Source: Halieaceae bacterium
GTDB taxonomy: Bacteria; Pseudomonadota; Gammaproteobacteria; Pseudomonadales; Halieaceae
DNA length: 19,803 nucleotides
Assembly: GCA_003331685.1 (NCBI GenBank)
Contig: QOPK01000020.1
Location: 1 to 19,803, forward strand
Direction of reading: 5' to 3'
Shown: in pieces, positions 1 through 8,808 of the stretch
Position numbering within the stretch: the stretch's first letter is position 1
Layout: each line of letters begins with the position of its first letter
Program-made: the position numbers and the translations under genes
Notes under the pieces: generated by a model
The model's input: only the letters and a program-made list of their open reading frames with translations
What the model was told of the DNA's origin: nothing
The model's database searches: none

Positions 1-1946
1 GGTCCCAGCCACGGCTCATAGTGCTTCCATTGCTCTAGCGCGGTCGAGAAAATCGGCTGTCGCACCTGCTCTGATGACGGCGTTCGTACGTTGCGCTCTG
101 TTTTATGGAATTCGAGGCAGGACTGCTCAAAAGGGAGCCCGCAGAAATCGAGCATCCGCCGCACCTGCGTCTCAAGGTCAGCCACCACATCCTCATGCTG
201 CACGCGCAGCACATAGCCCGGGACGACGTCATCCCAGTGGTCCATCAGTCGCACGTAGTCCAGGTAGTACTGAGCAATGTCTTCCTGGTCGTAGCTGAAC
301 ATCTGTCCTTCGGCAAACAGCTGCTTGAAGCCCGAGAAGCAGCAGGACATGGGGTCCCGGCGTGCATCAATGACCTTGGCATTGGGCAGCATGAGCTTGA
401 TGAGCCCAATGTGGCGGAAGTTGTTGGGCATCTTATCGATAAAGAAAGGCGCGCCCATCCGGTGCACCTGTGTATCGCGAATGAATTCTTCGCCCAGCGT
501 TGCAAGTTGTTGTGCAGAAAGATCCGTCAGATTAAAAGGATATTTTTGATTGCCTTCTCGCTGACCCAGGCGCCGCAGCTTGCCGCTGATTGACAGTACA
601 TTGGGTAGCTCCAGCGTGCCATCGACCATACTGTGTGAAGAGAGAATCTGCTCAAGCAAAGTGGAGCCTGCACGCGGCAGTCCAAGAATGAAGATAGGGT
701 CAGATGCTGAGCAACCTGTTTCCCGGTCAAAGATCTCGTGAGTGCATGCGGCGATTTGATCTTCGCACTCCTGAGTGGTGCCTTTGGCCTTATATTGCAG
801 TTGCGCCTTTTTGATGGCGTTGCCTTTGGCGTAGTGGTGAAACGATTGCTGGTAATTCTTTCGGTCTTCAAATGCCTTACCCAGAGCAAATTGAAGGTAG
901 ACCCTGTCCTGGCCACCGAGATGCGGATTCTCATCAAGTGCCTGCATCGATGACAGCTCGTCGTCATCAAACTGATAGACCTTCAGGTTCGCCAACGAGT
1001 ACCAGGCATCGCAATAAAATGGCTGGGACTTCAAAGCGGCGCGGTAAGCTGTGATCGCATCCTCTGACCGACCCCCCGTCTTTAATGCATGGCCCTTTGA
1101 CACATTGGTCACGGGATCATCGGGCACACGGTTCAAAATTTTATCGAACAGCGTCAGCGCTGACTCGTAGTCGCCTAGCTGCATGCATTGAATGGCGTAA
1201 AGTGATTGCAGTTGAGGATTATCAGGCGCTTGATCAAGCAGCGCTTTGGCCTCGTCTACCGCGCGCTGGAACCGCTGTCGTTTGCTGAGGATCTGCACAT
1301 AGTCGATACGCGCTTGCCTATGCTCAGGCTCGAACTCTACAGCGCTCTCAAGAAGGAACTCTGCGTCCTCCAAAACGCCATGGCGGGTGGCAATTTCTGC
1401 CAGTACGCGCATCCCATCAATATGCTGAGGATTCTGCTGCATAAACTGCCGGCACAGCTGCTCGGCCCGATGTAGCTTGCCTTCGTGAAGCAGGTCCCAG
1501 CTTGCCAATAGGCTCGGTGGTAAAGCCTCCAACCACTGAAGTCTTTGATTAATCTGAGCCGCGCGCTCGGGTGAGTTTTTACCGACCAGGTCTCTCTGCG
1601 CCGCCCAACTGGCTTTGAGGCCGGGGTTGAGATGACAGGCAGTGGCGTAGGCATTAAGTGCCTCGGTGGGCATGTTAGCGTCTCGATATAGGTGGCCAAG
1701 CTCCTGAAAAGCCCTGCCATAGGAAGGATTGCTCTCTACCAGCTGCCTAAGAGCGGACTCCGCATTGGCGAAATCGCGCGTTAGTCGCAAGCAGACACTA
1801 CGCATGTATTGGCCCATAACCGAGGACTGAGCGCTGTCAGCGAGGCTATTGAGTGTCTCTAGTGCTTTGGATAGTTCTCCTTGCTGTATCAGCCGTTGCA
1901 CAGCGCTCAGCGGATCCGGATCTTCGTTGGCAGGAGAAGCAGTCAT
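1..1946 (-). CDS. TPR-repeat sulfotransferase, C-terminus cut by window edge
   Basis: The frame is open from ATG 1944-1946 to the left edge, about 648 codons with no stop. The N-terminal ~400 residues are helical tetratricopeptide-like repeats, with phrases such as AFQELGHLYRDANMPTEALN and alternating small/large residues. From about residue 410 a sulfotransferase domain follows. The PAPS 5'-phosphosulfate loop ILGLPRAGSTLLEQIL is near residues 420-435, and the 3'-phosphate motif DARRDPMSCCFSGF is near 527-540. The last visible residues (EQWKHYEPWLGP) resemble the end of this family, so probably only a few residues are missing. By family it should transfer sulfate from PAPS to an unknown acceptor. 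There is no signal peptide, so it is probably cytoplasmic. No good Shine-Dalgarno precedes the ATG. It lies downstream of the TonB receptor on the same strand, with a terminator between them. Confidence 0.9.
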   Translation of the reverse strand, partial: MTASPANEDPDPLSAVQRLIQQGELSKALETLNSLADSAQSSVMGQYMRSVCLRLTRDFANAESALRQLVESNPSYGRAFQELGHLYRDANMPTEALNAYATACHLNPGLKASWAAQRDLVGKNSPERAAQINQRLQWLEALPPSLLASWDLLHEGKLHRAEQLCRQFMQQNPQHIDGMRVLAEIATRHGVLEDAEFLLESAVEFEPEHRQARIDYVQILSKRQRFQRAVDEAKALLDQAPDNPQLQSLYAIQCMQLGDYESALTLFDKILNRVPDDPVTNVSKGHALKTGGRSEDAITAYRAALKSQPFYCDAWYSLANLKVYQFDDDELSSMQALDENPHLGGQDRVYLQFALGKAFEDRKNYQQSFHHYAKGNAIKKAQLQYKAKGTTQECEDQIAACTHEIFDRETGCSASDPIFILGLPRAGSTLLEQILSSHSMVDGTLELPNVLSISGKLRRLGQREGNQKYPFNLTDLSAQQLATLGEEFIRDTQVHRMGAPFFIDKMPNNFRHIGLIKLMLPNAKVIDARRDPMSCCFSGFKQLFAEGQMFSYDQEDIAQYYLDYVRLMDHWDDVVPGYVLRVQHEDVVADLETQVRRMLDFCGLPFEQSCLEFHKTERNVRTPSSEQVRQPIFSTALEQWKHYEPWLG

Positions 1947-1978
1947 GACGTTGTGTTGGGTCGCAGAAAGTTAACAGA

Positions 1979-2010
1979 TAAAAAAAGTGCCCCGATTGGG
2001 GCACTTTTTC
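1979..2010 (-). terminator. Intrinsic terminator of the TonB receptor gene
   Basis: The perfect 7-bp stem GTGCCCC/GGGGCAC (1987-1993 with 1998-2004) has a GATT loop. It is extended by five A-T pairs and flanked by an A-run (1980-1986) and a T-run (2005-2009). Read on the minus strand it lies 23 bases after the receptor stop codon and ends in seven U residues, a textbook rho-independent terminator. Being symmetrical it could also work on the plus strand, but no plus-strand gene ends here. Confidence 0.88.
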
Positions 2011-2032
2011 AAGAGATGTCTCTACCGACTTT

Positions 2033-4690
2033 TTAAAAGTCGAAGGAGACGCGAACACCGAGCGTAGTAGGCGGTGCCAGAGCCAAACGCTCACGGTCGT
2101 TGACGTAGTTGGCGCCAGTGACTACTTGCTCATCGGTCAGGTTGGTGACAAAGGCTTCAACCATCCACTTCTCCGATGAAACGCCCGCGGTGACATTGGC
2201 CATCGTCCAGCTCGGCACGTCCATCCGGTTAATAGTGATGATGTCACTGTAGGATTTGGCAGAGTGGCTGATGCTAGGCATCACGTGAGCCATCCAACCG
2301 TTACCCATAGTCCACTCGTAGCGCATCCAGACATTGCCTTGGAACTCTGGTGCGTAAGCCAGCTCGAGGCCTTCCTGCACGTCTGTAGACGGAGTCAGCG
2401 TGTCTGTTATCTCTGTATCGAGGAACGAGAAAGCCGCACCCATCGTAAGGTTGCCTGTTGGCGCCCAAGTGATATCACCCTCGAGACCTGTCACTTCCGC
2501 ATTAGCAGCGTTGTCCGAGAAGAACAGGTTAACAATGCTGGTGTCAAAGATCGTGGTCTGTAGATCTGAGATATCCAGGAAGAACACCGAGCCGTTGAAG
2601 CGTAGGGTGTTATCCAGCATGTCCAGTTTCCAGCCCAGCTCGATATTGATCAGTTCGTCAGACTTCACTTCGAATGGCACGGTGTAGTCGTTTGCTGCTT
2701 GGTATGCGCCGCCGGGACGGTTCAGCAGGCCGGTTCTAAAGCCCTCTGACCAGGTGACATACCACAAGTGATCATCATTGGGCCGCCAAGACAGCGTGAC
2801 CTTTCCGATGACGCCATCATCCTCGGCTTTGTCCGGCGCGTAGATGCTGTTGACGATCCGCTGGTAGTTGGGATCATCCGCTGACGGTAGGTTGCTTGGC
2901 GAATAGACCGGGCTGGCCTCGTAAGGGAAGAAGCCAGCATAGGTCCAGCGAATGGATTGATCACCATCGTACAGGTCGTTAATGTTGGTACCGAACTTGT
3001 TATAGTCGGTCCCTGTCATGTTATAGAAAGACCCGTTAGCGCTGCCGGCTAGATCCGCCTCGTACTCAAACCAGCGCAGGCCGCCGGTAATCGATAAGCT
3101 ATCGGTCAGATCGAAGGTGACCTCTCCAAATACCCCCATCCGGTCATCCGTGCGAAGAATGTCGTTTCGGAAGACCGTATCTCTCGGATAGGGACCGGCC
3201 CCCACTTTGTAGCCGCCCTGGCCATCGTAGGGATAATTGTAATTTTCAGCGAACCCAAGCCCTGTGCCGTTGTAGCCACCACCGTACGAGTTAACAAATT
3301 TGCTGCCGGGGTAGGAGAAGTCGACTATCTCGCTCAGCTCCATCTCACTAAAGAAGCCACCTGCAGTGACTCGGAAGCGCTTGTCCTGATCGGTGCTGAA
3401 GCGAATCTCGTGGCTGGTGAACTCGCTGTCGACCTTATTGGTCGTGTAAAGGTTAGGCGCCTGACAGGTTCCTGAGGGGGTGCCTGCGCCAGCCGGCGAG
3501 AATCCGGTGTAGGACACGTAGTAATCGCAGATGTAGTATGGGATGTACTGACCAATGAACAGGTAATCCGAGTAATCGGTACGCTGATCGGTCTCGCGCT
3601 CGGTGAAGGCACCGGTATAGAGGACCTCGAGTGCGCCAATGCGGCCTTCGATGGTCCAATGCACGTTGGTGTACTCGTCCTCAACGAACTCCTTCTCAAA
3701 CCGCTGGATTTTATAGTCGTCGCTGAGATTGGGATCAGTGTAGAACGTGCCATCACTTTCGATCTTCTGGGCCATCACACCTGCGCTGATGCGCCAGTTG
3801 TCATTAACGTCCCACTGGGCTGCAATGCGACCGCCCGAATAGGTCGTGTCGTTAAAGTCGTCCTCTACGAGATCAGCGTTATCAGCTTCAAGGAAGGTGA
3901 CGTTGCTGAAGTCTGTAACGCTTTGCTGGAAGCCTCCCCTGAACCCGACCTCTGTCCCATTTGAGCGAATTGTGCTTCCGGACCGGAATCGCGCACTCTC
4001 TCTTGCTGTTCGCGTCCCAGCGACGTTGTCAATGTAGCCACCTTTTTCGTCGGTATAGATCACGCCGCGAATCGCGAAGTTATCGCTAAGAGGAATGTTC
4101 AGCATCGCATTGATGTTGTAGTTGGCTTCGCCATCTTTCATGGTCGATGCGCCAGCTTGAACGCGGCCGTAGAAACCGGACGTATCAGGCTTGTTAGTGA
4201 TAAGCCGTACCACGCCTGCCTGTGAACTTGCGCCAAACAGTGTGCCCTGAGGTCCCGCGAGAACCTCTACGCGGTTAATGTCGGCGATGTAGATATCGAG
4301 GTTACGGCCGGGCTGTGCCATCGGCTGTTCGTCGAGGTAGAGCGCCACGTTGGGGCTCAGACCTGCCACACCCGAGGTGGTCAGATTGGGCGTAGTCGAT
4401 GCGACACCACGGATATACATGGTGCTCTGACCGGGACCCGCGCCACCGGCTGACACATTGGGCAGCTCGATCAGGTAGTCGGAGAAGTTAGAGACGCCGC
4501 GCTGGTTCAGAGACTCCTCTGTGAGTGCTGATACCGCGACAGGTACGTCCTGCAGGCTGGCTTCTTGCTTGGTCGCTGTGACCATCACTTCTTCCAGCTG
4601 CGCATGGACTGGACTCGACACCAGCGGCAGTAACGCTACACCGAGCGCTGCCGACAAGGGCGTGCGTTGAAATCTTTTGGGATGAGACAT
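2033..4690 (-). CDS. TonB-dependent outer-membrane receptor
   Basis: This 885-residue protein has a signal peptide (residues 1 to about 30, cleaved near PVHA-Q). A TonB-box-like stretch EEVMVTATKQ follows, then a plug domain (about 45-160, with QDVPVAVSALT and VEVLAGPQGTLFGASSQAG) and a long beta-barrel ending in VRVSFDF with the terminal Phe usual for outer-membrane proteins. It should import a large or scarce substrate using TonB/ExbBD energy; the substrate cannot be read from sequence. I chose ATG 4688-4690 because AAGGGAG lies five bases upstream. An ATG at 4711 in the same frame has no such site and would add seven residues before the signal peptide. A Cys-bounded, Tyr-rich loop (codons 3464-3529) is notable. 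The gene is divergent from the BCCT transporter and upstream of the TPR-sulfotransferase. Confidence 0.95.
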   Translation of the reverse strand: MSHPKRFQRTPLSAALGVALLPLVSSPVHAQLEEVMVTATKQEASLQDVPVAVSALTEESLNQRGVSNFSDYLIELPNVSAGGAGPGQSTMYIRGVASTTPNLTTSGVAGLSPNVALYLDEQPMAQPGRNLDIYIADINRVEVLAGPQGTLFGASSQAGVVRLITNKPDTSGFYGRVQAGASTMKDGEANYNINAMLNIPLSDNFAIRGVIYTDEKGGYIDNVAGTRTARESARFRSGSTIRSNGTEVGFRGGFQQSVTDFSNVTFLEADNADLVEDDFNDTTYSGGRIAAQWDVNDNWRISAGVMAQKIESDGTFYTDPNLSDDYKIQRFEKEFVEDEYTNVHWTIEGRIGALEVLYTGAFTERETDQRTDYSDYLFIGQYIPYYICDYYVSYTGFSPAGAGTPSGTCQAPNLYTTNKVDSEFTSHEIRFSTDQDKRFRVTAGGFFSEMELSEIVDFSYPGSKFVNSYGGGYNGTGLGFAENYNYPYDGQGGYKVGAGPYPRDTVFRNDILRTDDRMGVFGEVTFDLTDSLSITGGLRWFEYEADLAGSANGSFYNMTGTDYNKFGTNINDLYDGDQSIRWTYAGFFPYEASPVYSPSNLPSADDPNYQRIVNSIYAPDKAEDDGVIGKVTLSWRPNDDHLWYVTWSEGFRTGLLNRPGGAYQAANDYTVPFEVKSDELINIELGWKLDMLDNTLRFNGSVFFLDISDLQTTIFDTSIVNLFFSDNAANAEVTGLEGDITWAPTGNLTMGAAFSFLDTEITDTLTPSTDVQEGLELAYAPEFQGNVWMRYEWTMGNGWMAHVMPSISHSAKSYSDIITINRMDVPSWTMANVTAGVSSEKWMVEAFVTNLTDEQVVTGANYVNDRERLALAPPTTLGVRVSFDF

Positions 4691-4762
4691 AGTGGCTCCC
4701 TTTTCTCTCATGGCTTCGGAACGATAATTATTGTTTGAGTAGTGCGAGGACAGAGGCTACCG

Positions 4763-4789
4763 GTTATAAAGACTGTCTGCAAATCACAA
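4763..4789 (-). promoter_or_regulatory. Candidate promoter for the TonB receptor
   Basis: On the minus strand TTGTGA (4784-4789) and TATAAC (4763-4768) are separated by 15 bases. This is a plausible but short-spaced sigma70-type pair about 70 bases upstream of the receptor start. It was found by eye only, and the spacing is suboptimal. Confidence 0.25.
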
Positions 4790-4804
4790 CTTGTTCCAAA
4801 CAAG
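4790..4804. promoter_or_regulatory. 15-base palindrome, possible operator
   Basis: CTTGTT-CCA-AACAAG is a perfect 6-bp inverted repeat with a three-base centre. It lies in the divergent intergenic region, directly upstream of the candidate receptor -35 element and 65 bases before the transporter start. The size and location suit a dimeric repressor or activator, but there is no direct evidence of binding. Confidence 0.3.
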
Positions 4805-4868
4805 GCGCTTAGAGGTCATTTGGCGGGCTTCAGGTACACTCTTACCACGCACGATGTATGAGCCCGAT

Positions 4869-6836
4869 ATGACCCAGCACACCTCACCCCGCTTCACCAT
4901 CGATAAAGCGGTGTTCTTTCCCGCATTGATTCTGCTCTTTGGTGCCATTGTGATGGTGCTGACCATACCGGAGAAAGGTAGCAACCCTTTTGCTGGGCTT
5001 CAGGCGGTTATTGTGAATACCGCAAGTTGGTTTTATGTGCTCATTGTGACGCTAATTGCGGTGATCGTCGTTTATCTTGCTCTATCTCGCTACGGAGATA
5101 TCAAGTTGGGGCCCGACCATGCAGAGCCGGATTACAGCTATATCTCCTGGTTCGCGATGTTGTTTTCCGCGGGCATCGGCATTGGCATGATGTTCTACGG
5201 CATCGCTGAGCCCGTGATGCATTTTCTGGCGCCGCCGAATGGTCCCGGGGGCACGCCGGCTGCCGCCACCGAGGCGATTCAGATCAGCTATTTTCACTGG
5301 GGTTTCAATGCGTGGGCGATCTACGCCATCGTTGCGCTCATTCTTGCCTATTTCGCCTACCGGCACGAACTACCGCTGACATTGCGCTCCGCCTTCTACC
5401 CGCTAATTGGCGAGCGCATTCATGGGCCCATCGGTGCATCGGTGGATGTCTTCGCGGTGATCTGCACGACCTGTGGTATTTCGGTGAGCCTCGGCCTTGG
5501 CGTACTGCAGATCAATACCGGGTTTAATTACCTATTTGGGCTGCCCATTGATGTGTGGGTGCAAGTCGGGCTGATTTTTGCCACGATGGCGCTGGCTACG
5601 GTCTCGGTGGTGCTTGGGCTGGACACGGGTATCAAGCGTCTGTCTGAAATAAATATCGTTCTAGCAATAATGCTCCTGCTGCTCATCCTGCTGACGGGCC
5701 CAACCGCCCTGCTTTTGGCGGGTACGCTACAGAACTTTGGCGCCTACGTCGCGGGTCTGGTGCCCCGCACGCTCGACATGTATGTCTATGAACCCACCGA
5801 CTGGTTTGGCGGGTGGACCATTTTTTACTGGGGCTGGTGGATCAGCTGGGCGCCCTTTGTCGGTGTCTTCGTCGCGCGCATCTCCCGCGGGCGAACCATC
5901 CGGGAGTTCCTGATTGGCGTGACGCTGGTGCCCACCCTGTTCATTTGTCTGTGGATGGGCGTGCTGGGTGGTAGCGCCTTGGAGCTGATCACCAACCAGG
6001 GCTTCGAGGAGTTGGGTTCAGCGGTGCAGGAGAATCCGGCGGTGGGGCTCTTCCGCTTTCTCGAGTACCTGCCGGCGACCGAAGTGTTAAGTGCCATCTC
6101 CCTGATCATGATCGTGATCTTCTTTGTCACCTCTGCCGATAGCGGTGCAATGGTGCTTAACATGCTGAGCGCCAAAGGGGTGGATAACACCCCCGCCCTA
6201 CAGCGCACGCTCTGGACAATGGTGATTGCAATGGCGGCGTCACTTCTTCTGCTGGGCGGCGGGTTGCAGGCCCTGCAGACCGCGACGATCGCAAGTGCAC
6301 TGCCCTTCGCGATCGCCATGCTTGGTGCATTCTGGGGGTTTGGGCGGGCGATAGTGGCCGATGGTGCCAAGCGTCAGGCGCAGTCGATTCATGCGCCACC
6401 TGTGATGGCGGCAGAGGGCTGGCGTGATCGTCTTCGGCTCCTGTTGGATTATCCGGATGACCTGACGGTGCAAACGTTTCAACGTAATACCGTGCAGGTT
6501 GCGATGCAGTCGTTTGCCAGTGAATTGGCCGAGCGCGGCGTGGAAGCCCGGGTCGTGACGGAAGACGACGCGCTCTCTCTCCGGTTAGAGGTCTCTCATG
6601 GCGACGAGGTCGGTTTCACCTATGAGGTGCGTGCAAGTCATCACCCCTTACCCGATGCTTCGATCGGCGTGGCCGAGGGGAGTGCTCAGGCGGAAGGCTT
6701 CTTTCGCGCCGAGGTGCACTTGGCGGAGGGCGGCCAAGACTATGACGTGATGGGCTGGTCTCAGGAGCAGATCATTGTCGATATCCTCAACCAATATGAG
6801 GACCACCTGCATTTCCTGCATACAGTCAGGCAGTAG
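4869..6836 (+). CDS. BCCT-family betaine/choline-type transporter
   Basis: This 656-residue, roughly 12-helix inner-membrane carrier has the BCCT signature FYWGWWISWAPFVGVFVAR in the eighth helix and the glycine-rich helix SAGIGIGMMFYGIAEP (about 100-115). A cytosolic tail of about 155 residues (from roughly residue 500, including DYPDDLTVQTFQRNTVQ) gives it the length of BetT-type members rather than short BetP-type ones. The family imports quaternary ammonium or sulfonium compounds such as choline, glycine betaine or DMSP. The residue that is Asp in proton-coupled E. coli BetT (GIGID) is Gly here, which by knowledge of BetP points to sodium coupling and betaine-like substrates. I chose ATG 4869 because translation from the upstream in-frame TTG 4791 or ATG 4854 adds residues with no ribosome site. 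Only a weak GAG precedes 4869. Confidence 0.93.
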   Translation: MTQHTSPRFTIDKAVFFPALILLFGAIVMVLTIPEKGSNPFAGLQAVIVNTASWFYVLIVTLIAVIVVYLALSRYGDIKLGPDHAEPDYSYISWFAMLFSAGIGIGMMFYGIAEPVMHFLAPPNGPGGTPAAATEAIQISYFHWGFNAWAIYAIVALILAYFAYRHELPLTLRSAFYPLIGERIHGPIGASVDVFAVICTTCGISVSLGLGVLQINTGFNYLFGLPIDVWVQVGLIFATMALATVSVVLGLDTGIKRLSEINIVLAIMLLLLILLTGPTALLLAGTLQNFGAYVAGLVPRTLDMYVYEPTDWFGGWTIFYWGWWISWAPFVGVFVARISRGRTIREFLIGVTLVPTLFICLWMGVLGGSALELITNQGFEELGSAVQENPAVGLFRFLEYLPATEVLSAISLIMIVIFFVTSADSGAMVLNMLSAKGVDNTPALQRTLWTMVIAMAASLLLLGGGLQALQTATIASALPFAIAMLGAFWGFGRAIVADGAKRQAQSIHAPPVMAAEGWRDRLRLLLDYPDDLTVQTFQRNTVQVAMQSFASELAERGVEARVVTEDDALSLRLEVSHGDEVGFTYEVRASHHPLPDASIGVAEGSAQAEGFFRAEVHLAEGGQDYDVMGWSQEQIIVDILNQYEDHLHFLHTVRQ

Positions 6837-6844
6837 CTCGGCTA

Positions 6845-7681
6845 CTACTGAACAATCGTGACCGGATGAATCAGCGCCTTGGTTCGATCTGGGTTGATCT
6901 CCAGCATTGGGGAGATCATGGCATTGAGCGCGGCCTGCCGATTTTCTGGGGCGGGATGCGTGCTGAGAAACTCCGCGGGCCGCTCGTCACTGAGATCCCC
7001 CATTTTTTGCCACAGTGTGACCGCGGCCTCAGGGTCATAGCCCGCCTTGGTCGCCAGCACCATGCCCATCACATCCGCTTCGTTCTCGGCGTCTCGGCTA
7101 TTAGGGAGTGTGAGCGCGACATTAGCCAGCACCGCAGCGCCGGCCATCGCCGCGCCACTGTTATCTGAGGCTGCGCCAATTACTGCCACCCCTGCGGCTG
7201 TGGCCATCGCTCGGGACATCCGTTCTGCGGTATGGTTAGCGAGCGCATGCGAAATTTCGTGGCCCATGATTTGCGCAAATTCATCATCGGTCAGTTCGAG
7301 CTGATCAAATAGCCCGGTGTAGACTGCCATACGACCTCCTGCCATGCACCAGGCGTTGACGGTCTCCGCATCATCAACAATGGCCACGCTCCACTTCCAG
7401 TCTGCGCTTGCGGGGAAGTCGGCAACGGCAATCGAGACCAGTCGTCCCGTGATTCGCGCGACCCTCGCAACGGTTAGCGGGTCGCCGACTAGTTTGTCTT
7501 CGTCGTCCAACTGCCGGACGGTATCGAGGTACGCAGCCTCTGACTCGATAATCGCGGCATCTGGGGAGATGATGATGAACTGGGTGCGCCCGGTCGGACT
7601 CACCGCACAGCTGGATAGGAGCACCCATACAGCCAAAATGGCCCATATTCTGGTGCGCATGATCATTTTGTCGTGGCCCAT
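6845..7681 (-). CDS. M48-family zinc metalloprotease lipoprotein
   Basis: This 278-residue protein starts with a lipoprotein signal (hydrophobic stretch, then LLSSC, with Cys25 as the acylated residue). The peptidase domain carries HEISH (141-145), supplying two zinc ligands and the catalytic Glu, and ENEAD (199-203), supplying the third ligand Glu199. The conserved THPAPENR element is at 241-248. This matches membrane-anchored M48 peptidases such as LoiP/YcaL and BepA-like proteins, which degrade or check misassembled outer-membrane proteins. The missing Asp at +2 after Cys predicts outer-membrane sorting, facing the periplasm. The start at 7681 is supported by AGGA eight bases upstream; Met6 and Met8 are alternatives. 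It converges on the BCCT gene with eight bases between stop codons. The exact orthologue is not certain. Confidence 0.93.
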   Translation of the reverse strand: MGHDKMIMRTRIWAILAVWVLLSSCAVSPTGRTQFIIISPDAAIIESEAAYLDTVRQLDDEDKLVGDPLTVARVARITGRLVSIAVADFPASADWKWSVAIVDDAETVNAWCMAGGRMAVYTGLFDQLELTDDEFAQIMGHEISHALANHTAERMSRAMATAAGVAVIGAASDNSGAAMAGAAVLANVALTLPNSRDAENEADVMGMVLATKAGYDPEAAVTLWQKMGDLSDERPAEFLSTHPAPENRQAALNAMISPMLEINPDRTKALIHPVTIVQ

Positions 7682-7803
7682 TCGTAAGTTCCTACTGATC
7701 CCACTGTCATAGTGAGACAGCCTAGCGAAAGCCGTGTTCCGTCGTTTGGGTATTTATCACGCTGCGGCGCATACTGCGGAGGTTTCTCACTTCGGTGCGG
7801 GTC

Positions 7804-8808
7804 TTATCCGGGCTCCGATTCGGCCCCTGCTGTAACACGAAGCAAGCCGCGATAGACGCCCCGTGCATTCGACTCCCCGGTGACCACGCGATACACATCC
7901 TCGCTGATAGGAAGACTGATGCCTCTTTCCCGGGCCAGCTCAATAACGGTTGGGGCGCTCTTTACCCCCTCGGCTACCATATGCATGCTGTCGATGATGT
8001 CCTCGATCGAACGCCCTTTTGCCAGCTCCATGCCAACATGGCGGTTCCGACTCTGTGGGCTCGTGCAGGTGGCGATCATGTCGCCCATGCCCGCCAGGCC
8101 CGCAAAGGTCTCGGACTTGCCGCCCAGCGCTTCACCGAGTCTGCTCATCTCGGCCAGACCGCGGGTAATGAGTGCCGCGCGTGTATTGTCACCCGCGCCC
8201 AGCCCGTCGCCCATGCCCACCGCGATGGCGATAATATTTTTTAACACGCCTCCGAGCTCGCACCCGACAACGTCCTGATTGGTGTAAACGCGGAACAGGC
8301 CAACGTTCAGGATGGGCTGGAGCGCGAGGGCAACATCGTGATCCTCTATTGCTAGCACGCTAGCCGCCGCCTGACCCGCGACAATCTCGCGGGCGAGGTT
8401 GGGTCCGGTCAGCACCCCGGGAATGCAGTGTGACGACACGTCGCGGATGATCTCGGTCATGCGCATCCGGCTGCCCTTTTCCAAACCCTTGCTCAAGCTG
8501 ATCACGGGAATATCCCGCGGCATATCGGGCAGGGCATTTACCAACACTTCACGGAAGTGGCTACTGGGGACGGCAATCAATACGGCATCGGCACTCTCAA
8601 CCGCGATTTTCAGCGCGCTCGTGGCGGTGAGCTTGGGGTGTAGCGTGGCGCCCGCAAGATAGCGCGAATTAGTGTGGTGTTGGTTAATCTCATCCACGAT
8701 CTGCGCGTCGCGCGCCCACAGCACGGTGTCACATTGGCGGCTGATCACCGACGCAGTGGTGGTGCCCCATGAGCCCCCGCCGAGCACCGCAATCTTAGAG
8801 CGTCTCAC
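7804..8808 (-). CDS. gpsA: NAD(P)-dependent glycerol-3-phosphate dehydrogenase
   Basis: GpsA reduces dihydroxyacetone phosphate to sn-glycerol-3-phosphate, the backbone of phospholipids. The Rossmann motif KIAVLGGGSWGT sits at the N-terminus. The conserved SLSKGLE and GPNLAREI segments follow, then CELGGVLKN with the catalytic Lys, and GAGDNTRAALITRGL for substrate phosphate binding. The length, about 334 residues, is normal. An ATG at 8815-8817 is in frame, but the only Shine-Dalgarno (GAGGG, 8818-8822) abuts it with no spacing. GTG 8806-8808, nine bases from that site, is therefore the better start and leaves only four residues before the Rossmann strand. The gene overlaps the end of plsB by 14 bases (23 if ATG is used), indicating translational coupling as last gene of the lipid operon. 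Confidence 0.96.
   Translation of the reverse strand: MRRSKIAVLGGGSWGTTTASVISRQCDTVLWARDAQIVDEINQHHTNSRYLAGATLHPKLTATSALKIAVESADAVLIAVPSSHFREVLVNALPDMPRDIPVISLSKGLEKGSRMRMTEIIRDVSSHCIPGVLTGPNLAREIVAGQAAASVLAIEDHDVALALQPILNVGLFRVYTNQDVVGCELGGVLKNIIAIAVGMGDGLGAGDNTRAALITRGLAEMSRLGEALGGKSETFAGLAGMGDMIATCTSPQSRNRHVGMELAKGRSIEDIIDSMHMVAEGVKSAPTVIELARERGISLPISEDVYRVVTGESNARGVYRGLLRVTAGAESEPG

Noticed and set aside
105..593. 162-codon plus-strand open frame
   Set aside because: It is antisense to the sulfotransferase domain, whose PAPS motifs are clear on the other strand.
5825..6370. 181-codon minus-strand open frame inside the BCCT gene
   Set aside because: Its Ser/Thr/Pro/Arg-rich composition and position opposite conserved transporter helices mark it as a shadow frame.
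6832..6846. AGTAGC-TCG-GCTACT hairpin between the convergent BCCT and M48 genes
   Set aside because: A six-base stem without a T-run on either strand; not supported as an intrinsic terminator.
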